The position numbers were made by a program, and so were the translations under genes. From Desulfurivibrio alkaliphilus AHT 2 (lineage in GTDB: Bacteria > Desulfobacterota > Desulfobulbia > Desulfobulbales > Desulfurivibrionaceae), in contig NC_014216.1 in assembly GCF_000092205.1 (NCBI RefSeq), positions 2,237,742-2,301,741 of the forward strand: a DNA stretch of 64,000 nucleotides, given 5' to 3'. This document shows, piece after piece, positions 36,977 through 44,836 of the stretch (position 1 is its first letter; every line of letters starts with the position of its first letter). The notes under the pieces were generated by a model. It was not told the DNA's origin, did not search any database, and saw only the letters and a list, made by a program, of their open reading frames with translations.

Positions 36977-39148
36977 GTGAACCACTTTTTTCGCTCCTCC
37001 ATCCGCAACAAACTGCTGCTGTTGCTGGCGGTAACCCTGGCGCCGGCCCTGGTGATCATCACGTACACCGGCCATGAGCGTCGCCAGGAGGCCATTGCCG
37101 AAGCCCACCGGGAGGCTATTCTGCTGGTGGACACCATCGCCAACCAACAGGAACTGCTGGCGGAATCCATTGGCACCATGCTGGTAACCCTCTCCCGCCT
37201 GCCCATGGTGGAATGCTTGGACGGCGAGGCCTGTAGCGCTTTTTTCGCCGAACTGCTGGACTCCCTGCCCCATCTTACCAATATCGGGCTTTTTAACCTC
37301 GACGGCGACATGGTGGCCAGCGGCCGCACGGTTGAGCCGTTCAACAATGCCGACAGCCGCCAGTTTCGCCAGGCCGTGGCCAGTGGGCGACTGGCCGCCG
37401 GAGAATACAGTCTCGGGCGCATCACCCGCACCCCCAGTTTTCAGTTTGCTTTGCCGGTTTATGACCAACGGCAGCACCTGGCGGGGGTGATCCAGGCCGG
37501 CTACAGCCTTGAGCTGTTTGTCGACACTTTTACGAAAGCCGAGCTGCCGTCGCAAACGGTGCTGGGCATCCTGGATCACCAAGGCCGGCGGTTATTTCGT
37601 TACCCGCCCACCGACAAATTCCTTACCGGTGAAAAGGCCCCGGATCATCTCTGGACAATTTTCAGCGGCCCCGAGCCGCAGGGCGCCATGCTTCAACTCG
37701 ACGGCCTCCAACGCCCGCGACTTATTGCCTACCGGCAGCTTTTTCTACCCCATGACCCTGCCCCCTATACGATCATCCATATTGCGGTGTTGAAAGAGGA
37801 GGCCCTGCTGGCCAGCCGCCTGGCCCTGTGGCGCAATCTGCAGCTTCTGGGCGGCGCCGTGCTGGCCGCCCTGATGCTAATCTGGCTGTTCAGCGGTCGC
37901 CTGTTGCTGACCCCGCTGGGTAAACTGGTCACCGCCACCCAGCGCCTGAAAGACGGCGACCTGGCCGTGCGCAGCGCCCTGCCCCATGGTTCCGACGAGT
38001 TGGGGCGACTGGCCCAGGCCTTCGACGAAATGGCCGCCAACCTGGAGGAGCAGACCCGGCGCCTGAAAGAAGCCGAAGAGGGTTACCGGCAGATTTTTGA
38101 ACAGTCCCAGAGGGGGATTTTTCAGAGCAGCCAGGAGGGGCGTTTTTACCTGATCAACCCGGCCATGGCCAAAATTTTTGGCTACGAGGGGCCGGAAGAG
38201 ATGCTGCTGGGGATTAAAAACCTGGAAGAACAGCTCTATGTGCAAGCTGAAGACCGGCTGCGATTGTGGCAGATCCTGCAGCAAGAGGGGGCTGTGGAAG
38301 ACTTTGAAGTGGCCATGCGCCGCCGGGATGGCAGCACCATCTGGGTGTCTTTATGCGCCCGGCTGATTCACGGCAAACAAGGCAAGCCGCTGTATGCCGA
38401 GGGCAGCCTGGTGGACATCACCGCCCGCAAGGCCGCCGAAGATGAAATCAAGCGATCCAACGCCGAGTTGGAGCAATTCGCCTATGCCGTCTCCCACGAC
38501 ATGCGCCAGCCGCTGCGAATGGTCAGCGGCCACCTGGAACTGCTGGCCAAGCAACTGGGCCCCCGGCTTGATGACACCGAGGCTCAATCACTCCATTTTG
38601 CCCTGGACGGCGCCCGGCGACTGGACCAGATGATCGTGGCCCTGCTGGAATACTCAAGGGTGGGTCGCAAAACCGAGCCCAAGCAACCCCTGGAAAGTCG
38701 CCAGGCCCTGGAAGATGCCCTGCTCTTTCTGGAGCCGGCAATCAAGGAAAAACAGGCGGAAATCAACATTCACGGCCAGTGGCCGGAAATATTTGCCAGC
38801 CGCGACGAGATCACCCGGCTGCTGCAGAACCTGCTGGACAACGCCCTCAAGTATCACCGCCCGGCTGCGCTGCCCAAAGTTGAGATCAACAGCCGGATCA
38901 GCGACCAGTACTGGCTGGTAACGGTCAGCGACCAGGGGATCGGCATCGAACCCGATCAGCAGCACCGTCTTTTCCAGGTCTTCTCCCGCCTGCAGAGCCG
39001 CGAGCATTTCCCGGGCAGCGGGGTGGGGCTGGCATTATGCCGGAAGATCGTAACCCACCACGGCGGCTGGATTCGGGCCGATTCGGCCGGTCCGGGGCAA
39101 GGCAGCGCCTTTACCTTTGCCCTCCCTCTAACCGGCGGCGCCCCGTAA
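36977..39148 (+). CDS. membrane-bound PAS sensor histidine kinase
   Basis: A 723-residue sensor kinase. One membrane helix (about residues 11-28), a periplasmic Cache-like ligand domain (about 35-285) and a second helix (about 290-312) are followed by a HAMP linker. Next come a PAS domain (EEGYRQIFEQSQRGIFQSS) and a HisKA domain with phospho-accepting His507 in YAVSHDMRQPLRM. The HATPase_c domain shows NLLDNALKYH, DQGIGIEP and GSGVGLALCRKI. The GTG at 36977 is supported by AGGAG five bases upstream. No response regulator is adjacent on this strand. Signal unknown. Confidence 0.9.
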   Translation: MNHFFRSSIRNKLLLLLAVTLAPALVIITYTGHERRQEAIAEAHREAILLVDTIANQQELLAESIGTMLVTLSRLPMVECLDGEACSAFFAELLDSLPHLTNIGLFNLDGDMVASGRTVEPFNNADSRQFRQAVASGRLAAGEYSLGRITRTPSFQFALPVYDQRQHLAGVIQAGYSLELFVDTFTKAELPSQTVLGILDHQGRRLFRYPPTDKFLTGEKAPDHLWTIFSGPEPQGAMLQLDGLQRPRLIAYRQLFLPHDPAPYTIIHIAVLKEEALLASRLALWRNLQLLGGAVLAALMLIWLFSGRLLLTPLGKLVTATQRLKDGDLAVRSALPHGSDELGRLAQAFDEMAANLEEQTRRLKEAEEGYRQIFEQSQRGIFQSSQEGRFYLINPAMAKIFGYEGPEEMLLGIKNLEEQLYVQAEDRLRLWQILQQEGAVEDFEVAMRRRDGSTIWVSLCARLIHGKQGKPLYAEGSLVDITARKAAEDEIKRSNAELEQFAYAVSHDMRQPLRMVSGHLELLAKQLGPRLDDTEAQSLHFALDGARRLDQMIVALLEYSRVGRKTEPKQPLESRQALEDALLFLEPAIKEKQAEINIHGQWPEIFASRDEITRLLQNLLDNALKYHRPAALPKVEINSRISDQYWLVTVSDQGIGIEPDQQHRLFQVFSRLQSREHFPGSGVGLALCRKIVTHHGGWIRADSAGPGQGSAFTFALPLTGGAP

Positions 39149-39154
39149 AAAAGA

Positions 39155-40252
39155 TCAAGCTTTCACGTCAATCAGCCGCCGCTCGCCGCCGCCGGTGGTT
39201 TTTTCCAGGGCCTCTTTTAGGGCCGGCAACAGCGCCCCGGCACTGACCAGGCAGCGAAAATCCGCTTCATACCCCAGCTCGGCCAGACGCCGGCGCAACT
39301 CCCCCAGCCGGCTCCGCAAAAAATCGGCCGCCTCGGCGCTGGCCAGGAAAAAATCTCCCACCAACCGCTCGCCCTGCACTCGGACCTGCAACTGCAATTC
39401 ACCCAGCCTGCTCATCTCGAGGAAAAAGGCCAGGGTCATGACCTCCTCCCCCCCTTCTTCCTTGCTTTCTTCCCGGCTCAGCAGCCAACTGCCGGCCCCG
39501 GCGTCGAAAGCAAAAAAGCAGGGCAGCAGCCACAGGGGCATCTGCTGGGTGGCCGGCTGCTGCTCATTGATCCCGACCATGGCCTCAAGCATCCCGCCGA
39601 CCCTGCCCAGCGCCGCCAGCAGCTCCCGGTCAACCCCGGCCGGTGGCTGCTGGCGCAAAATGGTCAGTGCCGCCTGCAGTTGTTCCGCCAAGCCGGCGGG
39701 GGGCCGGCTGGCACCGGAACCGGCTGCGGCTGCCGCAGCGGACCAGGCGGCGCCGCCCCGCTCGCCAAAACCGCCGGGCCGCAGCCAGGAAGCCAGTTGG
39801 ATGATCTTTTCCGGGGCCGGCTGCGGTCCCAGGGCCAGGCGCGCCAGCAAATCCGCCGGTTCTGCCGGCAGGCCGCCGCCGCTGGCCGCCCTGACCAGGG
39901 GTGCCAGTTGTCCCAGGCGGCTCAACTCGCCCAGCCCTCCGGTGGCCTGTTGCAGGAAGCGATACATGGCCCCCTTCTGGTCCGCCAAAGCCAGGCGGGG
40001 TTCACTGCCCCCCTGGCGCACCTCAAACCAGAACTCCCGGCCCGGGGTCAGCGGCACCGAACTGCGGGCGTTGACCCGTTCCCCGGCCAGCTCCAGCACC
40101 ACTCGGCCGTCGGCCCCGGCACTTACCACCCGGCCCTGGAGCAGACGCCCCGGCTCCCAGGAAGAAGCAGGCCCGGCGGGCCGCTCGCCCGGCGGGGCGT
40201 CTCCCCGGCCCTGAACCGGGCGGGTTGGCAAGGTCAGCTCGCTGATCTTCAT
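39155..40252 (-). CDS. FliK-like flagellar hook-length control domain protein
   Basis: A 365-residue protein with an Ala/Gly/Pro-rich N-terminal two-thirds and a compact C-terminal domain. That domain (LAFFLEMSRLGELQLQVRVQGERLVGDFF, quoted in parts: FLEMSRLGELQLQV and FLRSRLGELRRRLAELGY) fits the hook-length control C-terminal domain, in which L-G-x-L-x-v-x-v is the core. It likely belongs to flagellar assembly, although no flagellar genes adjoin. The ATG at 40252 has only a weak ribosome site. Before insertion of the upstream 143-bp segment it would have overlapped the kinase stop as ATGA, so it may have lost translational coupling. Confidence 0.65.
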   Translation of the reverse strand: MKISELTLPTRPVQGRGDAPPGERPAGPASSWEPGRLLQGRVVSAGADGRVVLELAGERVNARSSVPLTPGREFWFEVRQGGSEPRLALADQKGAMYRFLQQATGGLGELSRLGQLAPLVRAASGGGLPAEPADLLARLALGPQPAPEKIIQLASWLRPGGFGERGGAAWSAAAAAAGSGASRPPAGLAEQLQAALTILRQQPPAGVDRELLAALGRVGGMLEAMVGINEQQPATQQMPLWLLPCFFAFDAGAGSWLLSREESKEEGGEEVMTLAFFLEMSRLGELQLQVRVQGERLVGDFFLASAEAADFLRSRLGELRRRLAELGYEADFRCLVSAGALLPALKEALEKTTGGGERRLIDVKA

Positions 40253-40263
40253 AGAGGAATCCG
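40249..40263. repeat. 15-bp direct repeat, left copy (target-site-duplication-like)
   Basis: TCATAGAGGAATCCG is identical to 40407-40421. It spans the fliK-like start codon. The two copies bracket the 143-bp segment 40264-40406. Confidence 0.85.
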
Positions 40264-40299
40264 TTCACCAGGGGCACTAAACTGCCGGCTTAACGGGCC

Positions 40300-40406
40300 G
40301 TAAGCGTTCAGCAGTGCCGCAGGTTCGGGCAAGCAGACAGGCGCAGCGTACCCCTGTACGTAAGCCTGGCTGATCGCCCGAAGATGCGGTGCTGCTGAAC
40401 GCTTAC
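40300..40406 (-). repeat. 107-bp palindromic element E2 (behind the REC-GAF kinase)
   Basis: Arms GTAAGCGTTCAGCAG (40300-40314) and CTGCTGAACGCTTAC (40392-40406) are perfectly complementary. The core and the GTAC-N4-GTAC tip match E1, E3 and E4. Read on the minus strand it directly follows the kinase stop codon. The remainder of the inserted segment (40264-40299) matches the repeat at 10127-10181. Confidence 0.9.
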
Positions 40407-40421
40407 TCATAGAGGAATCCG
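40407..40421. repeat. 15-bp direct repeat, right copy
   Basis: TCATAGAGGAATCCG, identical to 40249-40263, containing the stop codon (TGA on the minus strand) of the REC-GAF kinase. Confidence 0.85.
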
Positions 40422-42311
40422 GACGGTTGCCTCCATCCCGCCGTTTTTGGCGGTTTTAAGGGAAAAGGTGCCGCCGTGGGCCTCCACCGCCTTTTCCACC
40501 AGGGTCAGGCCCATGCCGGTACCGTAGGTCTTGGTGGTAAAAAACGGGTCCCGGGCCCGCTCAACCTGAGAGCTCGGCAGCCCGGTACCGGTATCACGCA
40601 CCTTGACCACCGCCTGCTCCTCTTCGACCAAGATGGTAATCGTAAGTTGACCACCGTGGGGCATGGCCTCGACGCTGTTTTTCAGCAAATGCAGAAAAAC
40701 CTGCCGCATCTGGCGTTCATCGGCATTGGCCGTTACCCCGCCGGGCGGACACAGGATATCCCAGGTAATCTGCTGCCGCTTGAGCTCCTGCTGCAGCAAC
40801 AGCAGGGTCTTTTTCACCAGGTCGCAAAGCTGCAGGGGTTGTTTTTCCAATTTGACCTGGCTGACAAAATCGAAAAGCTCGTTCAGAGTGGACTCCAGAC
40901 GAGCGGTTTCCCGGGTAATCACCTTGATATATTTACCCCAGCTTTCATCGTCGGACTTTTTCTCCAGAATGCGGGAAACTCCGCCGATGGAGGTGATGGG
41001 GTTGCGGATGGTGTGGACCAGTTGGGCTGCCATCTGACCGATGGCCGAGTAACGCTCGGCTTCAACCAGCAGGTCTTTGCTGCGGTTGAGCTCATCGTAG
41101 AGGGCCTCCAACTCGGCCAGCCGCTGCTGCATTTCCTGGTACAAGTGACTCTGCTCAATGGCCAGGCTGGCCTGGCTGGCAAAGAGCTCCAGAGCGCTGA
41201 CATGGACACCGGTGATGGCCCTGCCGGTCACGTAGTTGTCGGCAATGATCACCCCGAAGGCCCGCCCGGGGGAATAGAGCGGCACCACCACAAAGCTGTC
41301 CTCACCCAAAATACTGGTCAGTTCGTGGGGCACCGGCAGGGGGTCGCCGGCGGGCAGATGCCCCCCATTACCGTCCTTCTCGCCGTTGCCCCAGTGGCGG
41401 TGCAGCAGCAGGGGAAAACCGCCCAGCTCCCGGGAGACCAGTGCACTGCGGCGGCTGTTCACCGCCTTGATCAGCAGGTTATCGTGCTCATCGGCCGACA
41501 CGGTAAGGCGCCGCACGATGCGGTTGACCTCCGAGTCATCTTGCGTGCACCGCTGCTTGATATCCTGCACGATCTGGCCGAAATCCATCCCCTTTTCCCG
41601 CATCTCTCCCCAGATCCGGCCGGCCTCTTCCCGGCAGCCCGGACCGATGGCCATATGTCCCCGCAGTTCCTTGTCATCCTTGGTGAACATGGCCAGAAAG
41701 GCACGGTTGAAGCCCAGCCCCTCCTGGGCGGTGATCCCCACCAGCACCGCCTGCAGAATCTCGTCGAGTTCCACGGTGCTGAGGTAAACGTTGTTCATCT
41801 TCAAAGAAAGCTGGTGGAGCAGCCGCAGCCGGAAATGAGCCTCCTCCAGCTCTTCCTGGTATTTACGGTTTTCCAGCAGCAGGCGGCGTTTTTCCAACGC
41901 CCGGCGAGCAACATGAAAAATCTGGTCGAAATTGGCCGGCTTGGAAATGTAATCGGTGGCCCCCTGGCGCATGCACTCCAGGGCCACCTGCAGATCAGCC
42001 ACTCCGGTGAGCATCACCACCGCGATATCGGAATCTTTTTCCACCACCCTGGGCAGCAGGGTAACCCCGTCGATATCGGGCAGGCCGATGTCCAGCAGCA
42101 TCAGGGCAACCTTGCGCCGGGTCAGCAGATCAAGTAGCGAGGAAGCGTCGGCACACTCCTCCACCGCCAGCCCATGGCTGGCAAAATAACGGTGCAGGGG
42201 TTCACGGATAGCGGGATCATCGTCGACGATGACCGCCACCTCCCCATCCCGGAGCAGCTGATCCAGGGTTAGAGAGACATGTTGGGGAACTCCAGCGAGG
42301 GTCGCCACCAT
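40407..42311 (-). CDS. hybrid response regulator/histidine kinase (REC-GAF-HisKA-HATPase)
   Basis: A cytoplasmic protein of about 634 residues. An N-terminal receiver domain has the acidic pocket DDD (30-32), phospho-acceptor Asp74 in LMLLDIGLPDIDG and the Lys in DYISKPANF. A GAF-like sensor domain (about 170-385) is followed by a HisKA domain (AQLVHTIRNPITSIGG) and an HATPase_c domain (HLLKNSVEAMPHGG, DTGTGLP, GTGMGLTLVEKAVEAHGG). The input receiver in front of a kinase suggests a phosphorelay step. The ATG at 42311 is used; a TTG lies three codons upstream and no ribosome site is clear. Its last codons are duplicated by the insertion described at 40249-40421. Confidence 0.88.
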   Translation of the reverse strand: MVATLAGVPQHVSLTLDQLLRDGEVAVIVDDDPAIREPLHRYFASHGLAVEECADASSLLDLLTRRKVALMLLDIGLPDIDGVTLLPRVVEKDSDIAVVMLTGVADLQVALECMRQGATDYISKPANFDQIFHVARRALEKRRLLLENRKYQEELEEAHFRLRLLHQLSLKMNNVYLSTVELDEILQAVLVGITAQEGLGFNRAFLAMFTKDDKELRGHMAIGPGCREEAGRIWGEMREKGMDFGQIVQDIKQRCTQDDSEVNRIVRRLTVSADEHDNLLIKAVNSRRSALVSRELGGFPLLLHRHWGNGEKDGNGGHLPAGDPLPVPHELTSILGEDSFVVVPLYSPGRAFGVIIADNYVTGRAITGVHVSALELFASQASLAIEQSHLYQEMQQRLAELEALYDELNRSKDLLVEAERYSAIGQMAAQLVHTIRNPITSIGGVSRILEKKSDDESWGKYIKVITRETARLESTLNELFDFVSQVKLEKQPLQLCDLVKKTLLLLQQELKRQQITWDILCPPGGVTANADERQMRQVFLHLLKNSVEAMPHGGQLTITILVEEEQAVVKVRDTGTGLPSSQVERARDPFFTTKTYGTGMGLTLVEKAVEAHGGTFSLKTAKNGGMEATVRIPL

Positions 42312-42497
42312 AAAAAACACCAGTAAGATTAAAGCCCATGCTGCCGGTCACGGGATCGGTGAGCGCCGGCCAGGCTAGACCATGCTAGGAGGACGGAGGG
42401 CCAAAAGTCAAGCCTCTAAACAACCCTTGGCGGCCGGCTCCTGGCAATCCTTGGCAGCCCGTTGACAAAGCCACGCTTTGCTTTTTCAAGGGGGTTG

Positions 42498-42830
42498 CTA
42501 AGCGCGAATCTTTTCGGTGGCCAGCAGGTGGTCGAAAAAATCAAGCAGATAAGCGCGTTGGCGGGGCTCCGGGTAACCGATGCAGGTACAGTGCAGGTTG
42601 CCGGAACTGCGCACCAGCAACTCAAAAATCGCCTGCTTTTCGGTCAACTCAACGGCGAAGAAAAAAGGGGCGCACTCTTCATGCCCTTGCTGGGCAGCCC
42701 CCCACAACTCCCGGGGCAACTCCAGCCAGTAAAGATCGGTCATCGGGCCGGGCCGCAAATGACGTTTCAGGTAACTTTCAATATTCTGCCGTTCTTCCCG
42801 GCTCAGTTGATCAACCACCAGTTGACGCAT
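42498..42830 (-). CDS. hypothetical protein, 110 residues
   Basis: I do not recognise a named family. GGGAG lies six bases before the ATG, so it is probably real. The protein begins with a charged helix (MRQLVVDQLSREERQNIESYLKRHL in outline). Its centre is LYWLELPRELWG and PFFFAVELTEKQAIFELLVRS. A Cys pair in NLHCTCIGYPEPRQ could bind a metal or form a disulfide. The end is helical. No signal peptide. It is transcribed alone, between a kinase gene and the divergent HIT-mob operon. Confidence 0.65.
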   Translation of the reverse strand: MRQLVVDQLSREERQNIESYLKRHLRPGPMTDLYWLELPRELWGAAQQGHEECAPFFFAVELTEKQAIFELLVRSSGNLHCTCIGYPEPRQRAYLLDFFDHLLATEKIRA

Positions 42831-43170
42831 AACCAGCTCCCTTCAAAAACTTGCAAAACTCCCTGAAACAGCAGGGTTACCAACCTTACTCGAAAATCTC
42901 CGAAAAAACGATATCTTTTCCCCGGGCGTCACCCCGCCTTTCAACTTCGGTTTACGGCTTGACATTTACCGCTGCCGACCGTTATTTTCCTGTAATCGTT
43001 AACCCACCGTGTTGTTAGACTTGGCCAACGGTTACAACTTTCCCGATGAACGGCCCGCTGCAACAGGGGCTGTGCGCATAGGTCGGCCTATCTTTTTGGG
43101 TCGACCACTAGCTAGAAAAAGCCAGGGACGGACTTTTTGCGATTCCATCATTGGTAAGGAGGAACCAACC
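42831..43170. other. 340-base intergenic region upstream of the HIT-mobB operon
   Basis: No gene recognised. A promoter pair TTGACA (42959-42964) and TTATTT (42982-42987) at 17-base spacing points toward the HIT gene and leaves a leader of about 175 bases. The leader contains small hairpin possibilities, but I see no recognisable riboswitch. Confidence 0.5.
42959..42987 (+). promoter_or_regulatory. candidate promoter of the HIT-mobB-mobA-moeA operon
   Basis: TTGACA, exactly 17 bases, TTATTT. The -35 is perfect and the -10 partial. Confidence 0.55.
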
Positions 43171-43512
43171 ATGCCGGAAGATTGCCTGTTCTGCAAAATT
43201 ATCAAGGGGGAGATCCCCGCCCAGAAGCTGTACGAAGATGACCAACTGCTGGCCTTTTGGGATATAGCGCCCCAGGCCCCCAAGCATTTCCTGGTCATTC
43301 CCAAGAAACATGTCAGTGGGCCGGGCGATCTGGCCCCCGGCGACGACTCCATCATCGGCGCCCTGGTCCGTAAAGGGGCTCAACTGGGCGCCGAACAGGG
43401 GATTACCGATTGCCGCCTGGTGATGAACAACGGCGCTGAAGCAGGACAAACCGTTTTTCACCTGCACATGCACGTCCTGGGCGGTCGTGCCCTGGCCTGG
43501 CCCCCGGGCTGA
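43171..43512 (+). CDS. HIT-family nucleotide-binding protein (HINT-like)
   Basis: A 113-residue histidine-triad protein with the active-site signature FHLHMHVLGG and the N-terminal CLFCKIIKGEIP. HINT proteins hydrolyse AMP-linked phosphoramidates and lysyl-AMP; the physiological substrate is uncertain. AAGGAGG eight bases before the ATG at 43171 decides the start; the frame is open further upstream without a ribosome site. It precedes mobB by 27 bases. Confidence 0.94.
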   Translation: MPEDCLFCKIIKGEIPAQKLYEDDQLLAFWDIAPQAPKHFLVIPKKHVSGPGDLAPGDDSIIGALVRKGAQLGAEQGITDCRLVMNNGAEAGQTVFHLHMHVLGGRALAWPPG

Positions 43513-43539
43513 TTGGCGGTATTTAACAGGAATAATAAT

Positions 43540-44253
43540 ATGACGCGAATACCCGTGGTGGCGGTGGTGGGCATGCCCGACTGCGGCAAGACCACCTTGC
43601 TGGAAAAGCTGCTGCCCGAGCTTAAGGGGCGGGGCCTGAAAGTCGGCACCATCAAGCACCATGTCCATGAATTTACCATGGATACGCCGGGCAAGGATAC
43701 CTGGCGGCACAAGCAGGCCGGGGCGGATGCCGTGGTGCTGGCCTCCCCCACCGGTATCGGCCTGGTTCGCGATACCGACCGCGACCTGGGGGTCGACGAA
43801 CTGGTCACCCGCTACCTCAATGATGCCGACCTAGTCCTGGCGGAAGGCTACAAGCACACCCGGCTGCCCAAGATTGAAGTTTACCGGGCGGAGCTGCACC
43901 CCTCCCCCTTGCCCGGCCGGGACGCCACCTGGCTGGCCATGGTCAGCGCCGACCCGCCTGCAAACCTTGGGTTGCCAAGCTTTGCCCCGGATCAGATCAA
44001 GGAACTGGCCGATTTCCTGGAGGATCACCTGCGGCAGGCGGCTAAACAGGCCACTCCCACCGGGCGCTCTTATATTCACTTGGAGGTGGACGGGCAGCCG
44101 GTACCATTAAACCGCTTCGCCGCCTCCCTGCTGCGGCGCGGCATTAAAGGGATGATCGCCAGCCTGCGAGGTTGCGAGCGGCCCCGCAAAATTTCCCTGA
44201 ACATCACCGAAGGCCATAATCCCGATGACCACAGCGGCAATCATGCCGACTGA
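43540..44253 (+). CDS. mobB: molybdopterin-guanine dinucleotide biosynthesis protein MobB with C-terminal extension
   Basis: GTP-binding accessory protein for making MGD cofactor. The P-loop is GMPDCGKTTLLEKLL near residue 12, followed by VGTIKHHVHEF. About 237 residues are present, longer than E. coli MobB (about 175). The extra C-terminal part (YIHLEVDGQPVPLNRFA, then LRRGIKGMIASLRG) looks like a small separate domain seen in anaerobe MobB proteins. The ATG at 43540 has AGGA eight bases upstream. It overlaps mobA by 29 bases. Confidence 0.9.
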   Translation: MTRIPVVAVVGMPDCGKTTLLEKLLPELKGRGLKVGTIKHHVHEFTMDTPGKDTWRHKQAGADAVVLASPTGIGLVRDTDRDLGVDELVTRYLNDADLVLAEGYKHTRLPKIEVYRAELHPSPLPGRDATWLAMVSADPPANLGLPSFAPDQIKELADFLEDHLRQAAKQATPTGRSYIHLEVDGQPVPLNRFAASLLRRGIKGMIASLRGCERPRKISLNITEGHNPDDHSGNHAD

Positions 44254-44836
44254 AGCGGCGGCCGGCGACTTTACCGAAGCCACCGCGGGAGTGATTCTGG
44301 CCGGTGGCAAAAGCAGCCGGTTCGGCAGCAACAAGGCCCTGGCCCACTACCGGGGCCGCCCCTTGGTGGCCAGGGTGGCGGCGGTGCTGGAGGAAATTTT
44401 CAGCGAGCGGCTGCTGGTGACCAACACCCCGGCCGATTACGCCTTCCTCGGCTGGCCCATGACCGGCGACCTGGTACTTAACGCCGGCCCCCTGGGGGGG
44501 ATCCAGGCGGCCCTGCGCCGCATTGACGCCCCGCGGGCCTTTGTGGTCGCCTGTGACATGCCCCACCTCAACGGGGCGGTTATCCGGCGGCTGTGCCGCT
44601 GCCCCGGCGACTGGGACGTGATTCTGCCGGCGCCGACCACCGGGCCTGAGCCCCTGCATGCCGTTTATCACCGGCGAATTCTGCCGGCGGTGGAGGCGGC
44701 CCTGGCCCGGGGCGAGGGCAAACTCAGCCTGCTGTTGCAGGAACTGCGGGTGCGCCGGATGACCGCGGCGGAACTGGGCCTGGCGGCGGCATCGGACCCG
44801 GCCTTTACCAACATCAACTACCGGGAAGACCTTTGA
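44225..44836 (+). CDS. mobA: molybdenum cofactor guanylyltransferase
   Basis: Transfers GMP to molybdopterin to form MGD cofactor. The nucleotidyltransferase signature is GVILAGGKSSRFGSNKAL near residue 23. Other family motifs are DLVLNAGPLGGIQAAL and FVVACDMPHLN (metal-binding Asp). Length 203. The ATG at 44225 overlaps the mobB end; an ATG six codons later (44243) is an alternative. It overlaps the next gene by four bases. Confidence 0.95.
   Translation: MTTAAIMPTEAAAGDFTEATAGVILAGGKSSRFGSNKALAHYRGRPLVARVAAVLEEIFSERLLVTNTPADYAFLGWPMTGDLVLNAGPLGGIQAALRRIDAPRAFVVACDMPHLNGAVIRRLCRCPGDWDVILPAPTTGPEPLHAVYHRRILPAVEAALARGEGKLSLLLQELRVRRMTAAELGLAAASDPAFTNINYREDL

Noticed and set aside
40300-40406. 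CRISPR repeats
   Set aside because: The copies are many kilobases apart, palindromic over 107 bp, and have no regular spacers or cas genes.
42831-43170. Possible molybdenum-cofactor riboswitch upstream of the HIT-mob operon
   Set aside because: The leader is long enough and the genes are cofactor genes, but I could not find the conserved helices of the Moco motif. The first gene is a HIT protein rather than moa/moe.
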